A DNA stretch of 64,000 nt, taken from contig NZ_BLAD01000038.1 in the NCBI RefSeq assembly GCF_009687845.1, positions 1-64,000 on the forward strand. Direction: 5' to 3'. A model generated the notes under the pieces. That model had not been told where the DNA came from. It made no database searches and worked only from the letters and a program-made list of their open reading frames with translations. The DNA is from Acrocarpospora corrugata. Its GTDB lineage: Bacteria > Actinomycetota > Actinomycetes > Streptosporangiales > Streptosporangiaceae. Positions 7,523 through 16,352 of the stretch are shown piece after piece; position 1 is the first letter of the stretch, and each line of letters starts with the position of its first letter. A program made the translations under genes and the position numbers.

Positions 7523-8236
7523 ATGATCAACCTAAGGCACGCGGCCGCCGCCGCTTTCGTCGTGACCGGACTGCTCAGCACGCCCGCGTTCGCAGCTTCG
7601 CCAGGCGGGTATGCCGATGTGGTGGTAAAAGGTTCGCAGATCTCCGTGACCGGTCAGGGCAACGTCTCCGCCCCGCCGGATCTGATGCGCCTGCAGGCCG
7701 GGGTGGAGGTGCGCCGCGCCACGGCAGGGGAGGCGTTCAAGGCCGCCAGGCTGGCCGCGGCCAAGCTCACCAAGGCGCTGCTCGGCAGCGGCCTGGCCGA
7801 GAAGGACCTGCGCACCAGCGAGCTGACGCTGGGCCCCGAGTACGAGAACTACCCCAAGATCGTCGGTTACCGGGCCACCCAGGGCGTCGAGGCGGTCGTC
7901 CGCGACCTGACCAAGGCCGACAAGGTCATCGACGCCGCCGCCGCGGTGGGCGAGGACGCCCGCCTGAACGGCATCTCCTTCGAGATCTCCGACCAGAACG
8001 CCATCCTGGTGGCCGCCCGCGACGCCGCCTACCGCGACGCCACCGCCAAGGCCGAGCACTACGCCAAGCTGACCGGCCGCAAGCTCGGCAAGATCCTCAC
8101 CGTCCGCGAGGACGGCGGCCACGCCCCCGGCCCGATCCCGTTCCACGGCGCGATGGCCATGGCCGACAAGGCGTCGATCTCCCCCGGCCAGCAGGCGGTC
8201 GGGCTGACGGTCGACATCACGTTCGAGCTGAAGTAG
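7523..8236 (+). CDS. secreted SIMPL-domain (DUF541) protein
   Basis: A 237-residue exported protein. A signal peptide (INLRHAAAAAFVVTGLLSTP, cleavage near AFA-AS) precedes a SIMPL domain: ISVTGQGNVSAPPDLMRLQA at about 36-55, LTLGPEYENY in the middle and VGLTVDITFELK at the end. SIMPL proteins are periplasmic or extracytoplasmic and poorly characterised, some linked to stress protection. It is bounded by a strong convergent hairpin with nadA. No role follows from context. Confidence 0.88.
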   Translation: MINLRHAAAAAFVVTGLLSTPAFAASPGGYADVVVKGSQISVTGQGNVSAPPDLMRLQAGVEVRRATAGEAFKAARLAAAKLTKALLGSGLAEKDLRTSELTLGPEYENYPKIVGYRATQGVEAVVRDLTKADKVIDAAAAVGEDARLNGISFEISDQNAILVAARDAAYRDATAKAEHYAKLTGRKLGKILTVREDGGHAPGPIPFHGAMAMADKASISPGQQAVGLTVDITFELK

Positions 8237-8246
8237 TTCCGCCGGT

Positions 8247-8276
8247 GCGCTCGGCTGGAGTGTTCCAGCCGAGCGC
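8247..8276. terminator. convergent terminator hairpin between SIMPL gene and nadA
   Basis: A perfect 13-bp stem (GCGCTCGGCTGGA / TCCAGCCGAGCGC) with a 4-nt loop sits between two convergent stop codons. There is no U-run, as is common for actinobacterial terminators. Confidence 0.8.
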
Positions 8277-8284
8277 CGGGAGCC

Positions 8285-9433
8285 TTACGGCAGGGCGAGC
8301 ATGCGGTCCAATGCGACCTTCGCCCAGTGCGTGGTGTCCGGGTCGACCGTGATCTGGTTGACGACGTGGCCGTCGGCGAGGGATTCGAGGGCCCAGACCA
8401 GGTGGGGCAGGTCGATGCGGTTCATGGTGGAGCAGTAGCAGACGGTCTTGTCGAGGAAGGTGACCGTCTTGTCGGGGAACATGGCGCCCAGCCGCTTGAC
8501 CAGGTTCAGTTCGGTGCCGACCGCCCACGAGGAGCCGGCCGGGGCCGCTTCGAGGGTCTTGATGATGTATTCGGTGGAGCCGACGAAATCGGCCTTCGTG
8601 ACGACCTCGTGCCGGCATTCGGGGTGGACCAGGACGTTCACCCCGGGCACCCGGGCCCGTACGTCGTCCACGCACTCGGCCGTGAAGCGGCCGTGCACCG
8701 AGCAGTGGCCCTTCCAGAGGATCATCTTGGCGTCCCGCAGCGCGCTCCCGGTGAGGCCGCCGTTCGGCCGGTGCGGGTTGTAGAGGACGCAGTCGTCCAG
8801 GCCGAAGCCCATCTCCAGCACGGCGGTGTTGCGCCCGAGATGCTGGTCGGGCAGGAACAGCACCTGGCGGCCCTGCTCGAAGGCCCACTCCAGCGCCCGG
8901 CGCGCGTTCGAGGAGGTGCATACCGCGCCCCCGTGCCGCCCGCAGAAGGCCTTGATGTCCGCGCTGGAGTTCATGTACGTGATCGGCACCACCTGGTCGG
9001 CGATGCCGGCGTCCTCCAGCGCCTCCCAGCACTCCTCGACCTGGTTGAAGGTCGCCATGTCCGCCATCGAGCACCCGGCCGCCAGATCGGGCAGCACGAC
9101 CCGCTGCGCGTCCCCGGTGAGGATGTCGGCCGACTCGGCCATGAAGTGCACCCCGCAGAACACGATGTACTCCGCGTCCGGCCGGGCCGCCGCCTCGCGG
9201 GCCAGCTTGAACGAGTCGCCGGTCACGTCCGCGAATTGGATCACCTCGTCCCGCTGGTAGTGGTGCCCCAGCACGAACAGTTTGTCGCCGAGTCGCTCCT
9301 TGGCCGCCCTGGCCCGCGCCACCAGCGTCGGGTCGGAGGACGGCGGCAGCTCACCGGGACAGTCCACGCCGCGTTCGCTGTGCGGATCGGTGCCCTGGCC
9401 GAGCACGAAGAGCGGAAGACTCGTGGTCGTCAC
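8285..9433 (-). CDS. nadA: quinolinate synthase
   Basis: A 382-residue NadA, which condenses iminoaspartate with dihydroxyacetone phosphate to quinolinate for NAD synthesis, using a [4Fe-4S] cluster. Visible motifs are LFVLGHHYQRDEV, the FCGVHFMAESADIL segment with one cluster Cys, the VCTSSNA segment, VLVHPECRHEV and CYCSTMNRIDLPHL. Start GTG 9433 was chosen over a much longer upstream frame because AAGGGGG lies about 7 bases upstream and homology begins there. nadB and nadC do not follow. It diverges from erpA, which may help deliver its cluster. Confidence 0.93.
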   Translation of the reverse strand: MTTTSLPLFVLGQGTDPHSERGVDCPGELPPSSDPTLVARARAAKERLGDKLFVLGHHYQRDEVIQFADVTGDSFKLAREAAARPDAEYIVFCGVHFMAESADILTGDAQRVVLPDLAAGCSMADMATFNQVEECWEALEDAGIADQVVPITYMNSSADIKAFCGRHGGAVCTSSNARRALEWAFEQGRQVLFLPDQHLGRNTAVLEMGFGLDDCVLYNPHRPNGGLTGSALRDAKMILWKGHCSVHGRFTAECVDDVRARVPGVNVLVHPECRHEVVTKADFVGSTEYIIKTLEAAPAGSSWAVGTELNLVKRLGAMFPDKTVTFLDKTVCYCSTMNRIDLPHLVWALESLADGHVVNQITVDPDTTHWAKVALDRMLALP

Positions 9434-9455
9434 TGACCACACCCCCTTCGGGGAC

Positions 9456-9478
9456 TTATCGTCGAACTGACGACTAAT
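9456..9478. promoter_or_regulatory. inverted repeat in nadA-erpA divergent promoter region
   Basis: TCGTC-GAACT-GACGA (9459-9473) is a perfect 5-bp inverted repeat, partly extended outward to TTA...TAA. It lies 26 bases upstream of the nadA start. An operator for a NAD- or Fe-S-responsive repressor is plausible, but I do not recognise the consensus. Confidence 0.4.
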
Positions 9479-9625
9479 AATTACATACGGATCTGCCCTG
9501 TTATTCCCGGGGGTAGCGCCAGGGGGAATGTGGCGCATGGCGCAGGTGTTGGTAGCGTCTGAGTACGACGACATCAAGCGACCGCTCCCCGAAGGGCGGC
9601 CGACCCAGACGGTGGGAGTCACCAC

Positions 9626-9982
9626 ATGACGGTTGAGAGCAGCGAAACCACCACGCGACAGGGGCTTTTGCTGACTGACGCGGCCGCCGCGAAGGTCAAG
9701 AGCCTGCTGGACCAGCAGGGCGAGGAAGGGCTGCAGCTGCGCGTGGCCGTGCAGCCGGGCGGCTGTTCCGGTCTCCGCTACCAGCTCTACTTCGACGACC
9801 GCTCGATGGACGGGGACGTCGTGTCCGACTTTGACGGCGTCGGCGTCGTCACCGACCGGATGAGCGCGCCCTACCTGATCGGCGCCACGGTGGACTTCGT
9901 GGACACGATCGAGAAGCAGGGCTTCACGATCGACAACCCGAACGCCACCGGCTCCTGCGCCTGCGGCGACTCGTTCAACTAA
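9626..9982 (+). CDS. erpA: A-type iron-sulfur cluster insertion protein
   Basis: A 118-residue HesB/IscA-family carrier. The three cluster-binding cysteines are present: PGGCSGLRY at about residue 45, and the C-terminal CACGDSF motif. The family receives Fe-S clusters from the SUF machinery and passes them to apoproteins. A likely client is the divergent NadA, 190 bp away; that link is inferred from position. The M. tuberculosis counterpart Rv2204c also lies near adoK, as here. Confidence 0.93.
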   Translation: MTVESSETTTRQGLLLTDAAAAKVKSLLDQQGEEGLQLRVAVQPGGCSGLRYQLYFDDRSMDGDVVSDFDGVGVVTDRMSAPYLIGATVDFVDTIEKQGFTIDNPNATGSCACGDSFN

Positions 9983-10009
9983 CGGGGAAACCAACGGGGC
10001 GAGTCTCGT

Positions 10010-10039
10010 CACCCTGTGCGGCGTGTGCCGTACAGGGTG
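10010..10039 (+). terminator. hairpin after erpA
   Basis: The CACCCTGT / ACAGGGTG stem (8 bp) has an inner CGGC/GCCG stem and lies 28 bp after the erpA stop. There is no clear U-run. Confidence 0.65.
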
Positions 10040-10150
10040 GAGGCATTTCCTTCAGGGGCGGTTCGCCGTCGGCGTGAAGTCGCGTATTCTTGCGTGGCTC
10101 GCGATCCGGCGGGCGTTTGAAGCGCTGCTGACAACGAGGAGAATGACCCC

Positions 10151-11137
10151 GTGCGCATCGCCGTCACCGGCTCCATCGCCACCGACCAACTGATGACCTT
10201 CCCCGGCCGGTTCGGGGACCAGCTCATCGCCGAGCAGCTGGACCGCGTCTCGCTGTCCTTCCTGGTCGACGACCTGCAGATCCGCCGGGGCGGCTGCGCG
10301 GCCAACATCGCGTTCGGCATGGGCTGCCTGGGTCTGTCCCCGGTCCTGGTCGGCGCGGTCGGAGCCGACTTCGCCGACTACCGCTCCTGGCTGGAGCGCC
10401 ACGGCGTGGACTGCGCCTCGGTGCGCGTCTCCGAGCTGCGGCACACCGCGCGCTTCCTGTGCACCACCGACGAGGAGCACAACCAGATCGCGTCCTTCTA
10501 CACCGGCGCGATGGCCGAGGCCCGCGAGATCGAGCTTGGCCCGATCACCGACCGGCTGGGCGGCCTGGACCTGGTCCTGGTCAGCCCGAACGACCCCGAC
10601 GCGATGCTCAGGCACACCGAAGAGGCCCGCACCCGCGGCATCCCGTTCGCGGCCGACCCGTCCCAGCAGCTGGCCCGGATGCCCGGCGACCAGATCCGCC
10701 AGCTCATCGAGGGCGCGGCGTATCTGTTCAGCAACGACTACGAAAAGGGCATGATCGAGCAGAAGACCGGCTGGTCCGACGAGGAGGTGCTGGCCAAGGT
10801 CGGCGTCCGGATCACCACGCTCGGCCCGAAGGGCGCCAGGATCGACCGCGCCGGCGAGCCCTCGCTGCACATCTCGCCCGCCCCCGAGCTGGGCAAGGCC
10901 GACCCGACCGGCGTCGGCGACGCGTTCCGGGCCGGTTTCCTGTCCGCCCTGGCCTGGGGCCTCTCACTGGAGCGCTGCGGCCAGGTCGGCAACCTCACCG
11001 CCACCCACGTCCTGGAGCGCGTCGGCTGCCAGGAGTACGAGCTGGGCCAGCAGGACTTCCTCGACCGATTCTCCGGCGCGTACGGCAAGGACGCCGCCGC
11101 CGAGGTCGCCGGGCACCTGCGCTGCCACCACCCGTAG
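10151..11137 (+). CDS. adoK: PfkB-family carbohydrate kinase, probable adenosine kinase
   Basis: A 328-residue ribokinase-family enzyme. Residues 1-60 include MRIAVTGSIATDQLMTFPGR and GGCAANIAFGMG, the first PfkB signature. The anion-hole/catalytic motif DPTGVGDAFRAGF is near residue 255. The order erpA-adoK matches M. tuberculosis Rv2204c-Rv2202c, where Rv2202c is adenosine kinase, so adenosine is the favoured substrate; other nucleosides or sugars are possible. Start GTG 10151 has GAGGAG about 10 bases upstream. Confidence 0.87.
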   Translation: MRIAVTGSIATDQLMTFPGRFGDQLIAEQLDRVSLSFLVDDLQIRRGGCAANIAFGMGCLGLSPVLVGAVGADFADYRSWLERHGVDCASVRVSELRHTARFLCTTDEEHNQIASFYTGAMAEAREIELGPITDRLGGLDLVLVSPNDPDAMLRHTEEARTRGIPFAADPSQQLARMPGDQIRQLIEGAAYLFSNDYEKGMIEQKTGWSDEEVLAKVGVRITTLGPKGARIDRAGEPSLHISPAPELGKADPTGVGDAFRAGFLSALAWGLSLERCGQVGNLTATHVLERVGCQEYELGQQDFLDRFSGAYGKDAAAEVAGHLRCHHP

Positions 11138-11147
11138 GGATCCGCCC

Positions 11148-11175
11148 GAGCGGGCCACCGGTCCGTGGCCCGCTC
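11148..11175. terminator. convergent terminator hairpin adoK / CBS gene
   Basis: A perfect 11-bp stem (GAGCGGGCCAC / GTGGCCCGCTC) with a 6-nt loop lies between the adoK stop and the stop of the convergent CBS gene. Confidence 0.8.
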
Positions 11176-11182
11176 CGCGGTG

Positions 11183-11602
11183 TCAGTTCTGCGCGTAGAT
11201 CTGGCCGACCGTCATGGCCAGCTTCTCGTCCGGCAGGTGCGCGGCCAGGTCGGCTTCGCTGATCATGCCGACCAGCCGGTGGTCCTCCATCACCGGCAGC
11301 CGCCGGATCTGGTTCTCCCGCATGGCCATCAGCGCGTCGTCGACGTCCGCGTCGCAGTTCACCCAGACGAGCGTGCCGTCGGTCAGGTCGCCGCAACGGA
11401 CCCTGGCCGGGTCGTGGCCGGCGGCGACGCAGCGCAGCACGATGTCCCGGTCGGTGATGATCCCCTTGAGCCGGTCGTCGCTCCCGCACACCGGCAGTGA
11501 CCCGACGTCCAGCTCGCGCATCATCTTGGCGGCGACGTCGATGGTCTCGTTCTCGCTCACGCACTCCACCCCGAAGTGCATGATGTCCCGTGCCGTAGTC
11601 AT
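11183..11602 (-). CDS. two-CBS-domain protein
   Basis: A 139-residue protein made only of a CBS pair. CBS1 includes ARDIMHFGVECVSENETI...LPVCGSDDRLKGIITDRDIV. CBS2 includes DALMAMRENQIRRLPVMEDH and LVGMISEADLA. CBS pairs bind adenosyl ligands (AMP, ATP, SAM) and act as energy or redox sensors. This stand-alone form resembles actinobacterial hypoxia/stress CBS proteins. It is monocistronic, with GGGGGG before the start. No target can be named. Confidence 0.9.
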   Translation of the reverse strand: MTTARDIMHFGVECVSENETIDVAAKMMRELDVGSLPVCGSDDRLKGIITDRDIVLRCVAAGHDPARVRCGDLTDGTLVWVNCDADVDDALMAMRENQIRRLPVMEDHRLVGMISEADLAAHLPDEKLAMTVGQIYAQN

Positions 11603-11669
11603 GTCGATTTCCCCCCTTTTGTCCGCTTCTAACGCTACGTACCCCGTCAGCGGCGGTTAACCGGAGAAA

Positions 11670-11975
11670 TCAGTAGTTACGCCGTACGTGGATGGACCAG
11701 CCGCCCTGCGGGAGCTCGTAACTGGCCACGTGCTCGTGCGACTTGAGGCGGCACCAGGCGGGGATGTCGGTGAAGGCCGCCGGGTCGTCGGCCAGGACCG
11801 CGACGACCGCGCCCAGTCCGACCGCGTTGATCTGGTCGGCCAGCATGATGATGGGGATGGGGCACTTGCGGCCCATGGCGTCGATGGTGAGGGCGGTGGC
11901 CGGGGGAGCGGCGGGCCGGGCCGCGGTGGCCGCGGCCTCCTGCGGGGTCTCCCTGGCGGGCTTGCGGCGCCACAT
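11670..11975 (-). CDS. TusA-family sulfur carrier
   Basis: A 101-residue protein. After an Ala/Pro-rich 30-residue extension it has the TusA fold with the sulfur-accepting Cys in GRKCPIPIIMLADQIN (C-P-x-P motif) and the conserved VLADDPAAFTDIPAWC segment. It lies 35 bp downstream of a cysteine desulfurase on the same strand, so the desulfurase probably charges this carrier with persulfide sulfur for tRNA thiolation or cofactor synthesis. The ATG at 11975 is preferred over the GTG just upstream; GGGGGATC precedes both. Confidence 0.88.
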   Translation of the reverse strand: MWRRKPARETPQEAAATAARPAAPPATALTIDAMGRKCPIPIIMLADQINAVGLGAVVAVLADDPAAFTDIPAWCRLKSHEHVASYELPQGGWSIHVRRNY

Positions 11976-12010
11976 CACTGGATCCCCCGGATGATGTTGT
12001 CCCCGAACAT

Positions 12011-13144
12011 CTAGTGCACTCCCAGGCTCTGACGAATGCGGCGCACGATATCCGGGAGAACGGTGAGGAACCTGTCCACATCCTCCGCGGAAACGCCACG
12101 GGGCAGCGATACCCGGACGTTCCCGTGTGTAAGCACACCCATCGCCTCCAGCACATGTGACGGTCGAAGCGTACTCGCCGTGCAGGAACTCCCTGACGAC
12201 ACCGCGAAACCCGCCTTGTCCAGCTCGGTAAGGAGTGCCTCACCTTCTACATAGAGGCAGGAAAATGTCACCAGGTGGGGAAGGCGTTCTACCGGGTCGC
12301 CGATCACCTCGACATCCGGCACCAGCCGGGGCACCTCGTGGCGGATCCGCTCGATCAGCGCGGACAGCCGGGCCGACTCGGTCGCCGCCTCGGCGACGCG
12401 GGCACGCAGGGCCGCCGCGGCGGCCACCACCGCGGGCACGTTCTCGAAGCCGGGCACCCGGCGGCTCTCCCGCTCGTCCTCGGGGTACGGCGAGCGCCAC
12501 CGCACCCCCTTCCGGATCGCCAGCACCCCCACGCCCGCCGGGCCGCCCCATTTGTGCGCGCTGGCGGCCAGGATCGACCATCCCGGCGGGATCGGCAGCC
12601 GGCCGGCCGACTGGGCGGCGTCCACGAACAGCGGCACCCCCGCCGCCCGGCAGGCCTCGGCCGCCTCGGCGATCGGCTGCAGGGTGCCGACCTCGTGGTT
12701 GGCGGTCTGCAGGCAGGCGACAGCCGTACCGGGCTGGGCCACGGCGGCGGCGAAGTCGGCGGGGGAGACCCGGCCGGTGCGTTCGACGCCGACCGTCTCG
12801 ACCGTGCCGCCGTCGCGCTCGTGCACCCCGGCCGCGTGCAGCACGCTGGAGTGCTCGACCGCGCTCGCGACCAGGTGCCGCCCGGCGCGTTTGCGGCCGG
12901 CCAGCGCGCCGAGCACGCCCAGGTGCACGGCCTGGGTGCCGGAGGGGGTGAAGGAGAGCTCGTCGGGCCGGGCGCCCAGGATCTCGGCCACCTCGGCCCT
13001 GGCCTGGTCGAGCAGAAGCCGGGCCCGGCGGGCCGAGCCGTACAGGCGGGCGGGGTCGGCCCAGCCGACGTCCAGCGCCGCCATGAGGGCCTCGCGGGCC
13101 GCGGGATGCAGCGGTTCTGTGGAAGCCGCGTCGAGGTACGCCAC
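12011..13144 (-). CDS. cysteine desulfurase (class V aminotransferase)
   Basis: A 377-residue PLP enzyme of the NifS/IscS fold. It starts AYLDAASTEPLHPAAREAL. ASAVEHSSVLHA carries the PLP-stacking His, and SAHKWGGPAGVGVL carries the Schiff-base Lys. The mobile loop SSGSSCTASTLRPSHVL near residue 330 carries the catalytic Cys with the RPSHVL motif of IscS-like enzymes. With the TusA protein downstream it forms a sulfur-mobilising pair. The same pair beside ctaC recurs in actinomycetes. It is divergent from ctaC. Confidence 0.9.
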   Translation of the reverse strand: MAYLDAASTEPLHPAAREALMAALDVGWADPARLYGSARRARLLLDQARAEVAEILGARPDELSFTPSGTQAVHLGVLGALAGRKRAGRHLVASAVEHSSVLHAAGVHERDGGTVETVGVERTGRVSPADFAAAVAQPGTAVACLQTANHEVGTLQPIAEAAEACRAAGVPLFVDAAQSAGRLPIPPGWSILAASAHKWGGPAGVGVLAIRKGVRWRSPYPEDERESRRVPGFENVPAVVAAAAALRARVAEAATESARLSALIERIRHEVPRLVPDVEVIGDPVERLPHLVTFSCLYVEGEALLTELDKAGFAVSSGSSCTASTLRPSHVLEAMGVLTHGNVRVSLPRGVSAEDVDRFLTVLPDIVRRIRQSLGVH

Positions 13145-13318
13145 AGTGAGGACATTAACGGGGGCTGCTCAGAGGGGCAGTGCCAGTCCGCGCTAATGTG
13201 TCCCCCAGCATTGAAGTGAATCAAGTAAAGCGGGCGAGAAGATCTCCCGTTTGTAGTGGAATCTGAGAAACGCCCAGGGGAAGAGTCCTTTGGGCTTCAT
13301 CTGTGGGGTAGGCGATCC

Positions 13319-14137
13319 GTGAGTCCGACCCGCCGTACGACACGGCGACCGTTGGCCCGCCGCCGGTTGCCCAGCCTCGCCGTGGTGGCGTTGCTGGTGG
13401 CGTCCGCGTCGGCGTGTAGTGCCGAAGAATGGTCCCGCGGGGCCATGCCCGAGCCGCAGACCCACCAGGGCAACACGATGCTGGACCTGTGGCTGGGCTC
13501 CTGGATCGCCGCGCTCGCGACCTTCGTCGTCGTCTTCGGTCTGATCATCTGGTCCGTGATCTTCCATCGGAAGCGGAAGCACTCCGATCAGGAACTGCCG
13601 CCGCAGGTGCGGTACAACCTGCCGATCGAGATGCTCTACACACTCGTGCCGCTGGTCATGGTGGCCGTGTTCTTCTACTTCACCGCGCGGGACGAGACCG
13701 AGATCATGAAGGTCTCCGGGACGGCGCCGGTGAAGGTCAAGGTCGAGGGTTTCCAGTGGAGCTGGCGCTTCACCACCGAATACCAGGGCAAGACGGTCGT
13801 CGTCGCCGGGGTTCCGGTCGACCTGGCCAAGCAGAGCCTGGAGAACCCGCAGGGCCCGCAGCTGGTGCTGCCGACCGGGACCAAGGTGGAGTTCCTGCTC
13901 AACTCGCCGGACGTCATCCACTCGTTCTGGGTGCCGGCCTTCCTGTTCAAGCAGGACGTGATGCCCGGCTTCCACAACAAGTTCGAGATCGACACGCTCA
14001 ACAACACCGGCACGTTCTTCGGCCGCTGCGCGGAACTCTGCGGCGTCGACCACAGCAAGATGCTGTTCTCGGTGAAGCTCGTCCCGCAGGCCGAATTCGA
14101 TCAGTACGTCGCTAGTCAGGCGGGGGGCGCCCAGTGA
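13319..14137 (+). CDS. ctaC: aa3-type cytochrome c oxidase subunit II
   Basis: A 272-residue lipoprotein. After an Arg-rich N-terminus, a lipobox-like LVASASAC marks lipidation. Two membrane helices follow (about 50-75, 95-115). The cupredoxin domain has [10 protein letters not shown], the [12 protein letters not shown] His ligand and the CuA site [16 protein letters not shown]. It accepts electrons from the bc1 complex's cytochrome c subunit. Start GTG 13319 is preferred over GTG 13256 because it gives a compact signal peptide and follows GGGGTAGG. It is coupled to ctaD (GTGA). Confidence 0.94.
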   Translation: MSPTRRTTRRPLARRRLPSLAVVALLVASASACSAEEWSRGAMPEPQTHQGNTMLDLWLGSWIAALATFVVVFGLIIWSVIFHRKRKHSDQELPPQVRYNLPIEMLYTLVPLVMVAVFFYFTARDETEIMKVSGTAPVKVKVEGFQWSWRFTTEYQGKTVVVAGVPVDLAKQSLENPQGPQLVLPTGTKVEFLLNSPDVIHSFWVPAFLFKQDVMPGFHNKFEIDTLNNTGTFFGRCAELCGVDHSKMLFSVKLVPQAEFDQYVASQAGGAQ

Positions 14138-15795
14138 CCGCCATTTCGGAGCCGGCCGCGCTGCCCGCGCGGCCGTACCGCAAGGGCCGGCTCATCGCGA
14201 GCTGGCTGTCCACCACGGACCACAAGGTGATCGGGCACCTCTACCTGATCACGTCGTTCGTGTTCTTCCTCATCGGCGGCGTGATGGCGCTGGTGATGCG
14301 GGCCGAGCTGGCCCAGCCGGGCATGGAGTTCGTCTCCAACGAGCAGTTCAACCAGCTGTTCACGATGCACGGCACGATCATGCTGCTGATGTTCGCGACC
14401 CCGCTGTTCGCCGGCTTCGCCAACGAGCTGATGCCGCTCCAGATCGGCGCGCCCGACGTGGCGTTCCCGCGGCTGAACATGGTCAGCTACTGGCTCTACC
14501 TGTTCGGCAGCACCATCGCGGTCGGCGGATTCTTCACCCCGGGCGGCGCGGCCTCCTTCGGCTGGACCGCCTACTCGCCGCTGTCCAACGCGGTCACCTC
14601 GCCGGGGCTCGGCGCCGACCTGTGGATCATGGGTCTGGCCCTGTCCGGCCTGGGCACGATCCTGGGCGCGGTCAACTTCATCACCACGATCATCACGATG
14701 CGCGCGCCGGGCATGACCATGTTCCGGATGCCGATCTTCACCTGGAACATCCTGCTCACCAGCATCCTGGTGCTGCTGGCCTTCCCGGTGCTGGCGGCGG
14801 CGCTGCTGGTGCTGGAGGCGGACCGAAAACTCGGGGCGCACGTGTTCGACTCCGCCACCGGCGGGGCGATGCTCTGGCAGCACCTGTTCTGGTTCTTCGG
14901 GCATCCCGAGGTCTACATCATCGCGCTGCCGTTCTTCGGCATCATCACCGAGGTGCTGCCGGTCTTCAGCCGCAAGCCGATCTTCGGCTACATCGGCCTG
15001 GTCGGCGCGACCATCGCCATCGCCGGTCTGTCGGTGACGGTGTGGGCGCACCACATGTTCGTCACCGGGCAGGTCCTGCTGCCGTTCTTCTCGTTCATGA
15101 CGTTCCTGATCGCGGTGCCGACCGGGGTGAAGTTCTTCAACTGGATCGGCACGATGTGGCGAGGCCATCTCTCCTTCGAGACACCGATGCTGTTCGCGGT
15201 GGGCTTCCTCATCACCTTCCTGCTGGGCGGCCTGACCGGCGTCATCCTGGCCTCGCCGCCGCTGGACTTCCAGATCAGTGACTCCTACTTCGTGGTGGCG
15301 CACTTCCACTACGTGGTGTTCGGCACGGTGGTGTTCGCGATGTTCGCGGGCTTCTACTTCTGGTGGCCCAAGTTCACCGGCAAGATGCTCAACGACAAGC
15401 TCGGCAAGTGGCACTTCTGGACGCTGTTCATCGGCTTCCACCTGACCTTCCTGGTGCAGCACTGGCTAGGCGTCGTGGGCATGCCCCGGCGGTACGCGAA
15501 CTACTCGGCCGTGGACGGGTTCACCGACCTGAACATGGTCTCCTCGGTGGGCGCGTTCCTGCTCGGCGCCTCCACGCTGCCGTTCCTGTACAACGTCTGG
15601 CACACCCACCGGCACGCGCCCAAGGTGCTCGTCGACGACCCGTGGGGCTACGCGGGCTCGCTGGAGTGGGCCACCTCGTGCCCGCCGCCGCGGCACAACT
15701 TCCATGAGCTGCCCAGGATCAGGTCCGAGCGCCCGGCGTTCGACGCCAAGTATCCCCATCTGCCGGCCAAGCCGGCCATCGAGGAGAAAGTATGA
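14134..15795 (+). CDS. ctaD: cytochrome c oxidase subunit I
   Basis: A 553-residue, twelve-helix catalytic subunit of the aa3 terminal oxidase. It has [14 protein letters not shown] at the N-terminus, [15 protein letters not shown] with a heme a ligand, and [17 protein letters not shown] with the CuB His/cross-linked Tyr. [12 protein letters not shown]-type and [12 protein letters not shown] His pairs are also present. It starts at GTG 14134, overlapping ctaC by 4 bp, and ends overlapping ctaF by 4 bp. It reduces O2 while pumping protons. Confidence 0.97.
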   Translation: MTAISEPAALPARPYRKGRLIASWLSTTDHKVIGHLYLITSFVFFLIGGVMALVMRAELAQPGMEFVSNEQFNQLFTMHGTIMLLMFATPLFAGFANELMPLQIGAPDVAFPRLNMVSYWLYLFGSTIAVGGFFTPGGAASFGWTAYSPLSNAVTSPGLGADLWIMGLALSGLGTILGAVNFITTIITMRAPGMTMFRMPIFTWNILLTSILVLLAFPVLAAALLVLEADRKLGAHVFDSATGGAMLWQHLFWFFGHPEVYIIALPFFGIITEVLPVFSRKPIFGYIGLVGATIAIAGLSVTVWAHHMFVTGQVLLPFFSFMTFLIAVPTGVKFFNWIGTMWRGHLSFETPMLFAVGFLITFLLGGLTGVILASPPLDFQISDSYFVVAHFHYVVFGTVVFAMFAGFYFWWPKFTGKMLNDKLGKWHFWTLFIGFHLTFLVQHWLGVVGMPRRYANYSAVDGFTDLNMVSSVGAFLLGASTLPFLYNVWHTHRHAPKVLVDDPWGYAGSLEWATSCPPPRHNFHELPRIRSERPAFDAKYPHLPAKPAIEEKV

Positions 15796-16187
15796 AGGTC
15801 CAGGGGTGGATGTTCATCCTCTGCGGTGTCTTCTTCGCCGCGGCGGACCTGGTCTACTGGTTCTGGTCCAAGGAAGTGACCGGCACCACCGCGATGGCGA
15901 TCTCGGTCGGGCTCGCCTTCATGATCGGCTACTACCTGCTCTTCACGGCCCGCCGGATCGGCGACCAGCCCGAGGACGACAAGGAAGCCGAGATCAGCGA
16001 CGGCGCCGGGGAGCTGGGCTTCTTCAGCCCGCACAGCTGGTGGCCGCTGTTCGTCACTCTGTCCGCGGCGCTGGCCTTCTTCGGCTTCGTCATCGGCTGG
16101 TGGCTCTTCATGATCGGCATGTTCGCGATCATCATGAGCACGATCGGATTCGTCTTCCAGTACTACCGGGGGAACTTCTCGCACTGA
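15792..16187 (+). CDS. ctaF: cytochrome c oxidase subunit IV (actinobacterial)
   Basis: A 131-residue protein with four predicted membrane helices (about 5-22, 33-50, 75-95, 98-120), starting [20 protein letters not shown]. It contains the [18 protein letters not shown] segment typical of the actinobacterial CtaF family, and ends YYRGNFSH. It is a structural subunit of the aa3 oxidase in the bc1-aa3 supercomplex. It is coupled to ctaD by ATGA and followed by a strong terminator. Confidence 0.93.
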   Translation: MKVQGWMFILCGVFFAAADLVYWFWSKEVTGTTAMAISVGLAFMIGYYLLFTARRIGDQPEDDKEAEISDGAGELGFFSPHSWWPLFVTLSAALAFFGFVIGWWLFMIGMFAIIMSTIGFVFQYYRGNFSH

Positions 16188-16232
16188 TCTTGCACTGATC
16201 CTGAACTGGGGTCCTTTACCAGGGTTTCAAGG

Positions 16233-16272
16233 AGTCCCGGCGTGCCGATAGGTACGCCGGGACTTTTCTTTT
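16233..16272 (+). terminator. rho-independent terminator of ctaCDF
   Basis: An 11-bp stem AGTCCCGGCGT / ACGCCGGGACT is followed by TTTCTTTT (16265-16272). It is the most canonical terminator in the window. Confidence 0.93.
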
Positions 16273-16352
16273 ACCCGCCCACGGGACGAACTCTCCGCAA
16301 CTGGGTAATAACGCTATGAAAGCGTTCAAATGCCGCAGGGGGGAGTACGCAC

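Noticed and set aside
8285-10012. 575-codon frame extending nadA upstream across the erpA region
   Set aside because: The extra N-terminus is antisense to erpA and has no NadA homology; GTG 9433 has its own ribosome-binding site and gives the normal length.
13193-15462. Long minus-strand frames antisense to ctaC and ctaD
   Set aside because: Compositional shadows of the oxidase genes, rich in Arg/His/Gln/Glu and without recognisable domains.
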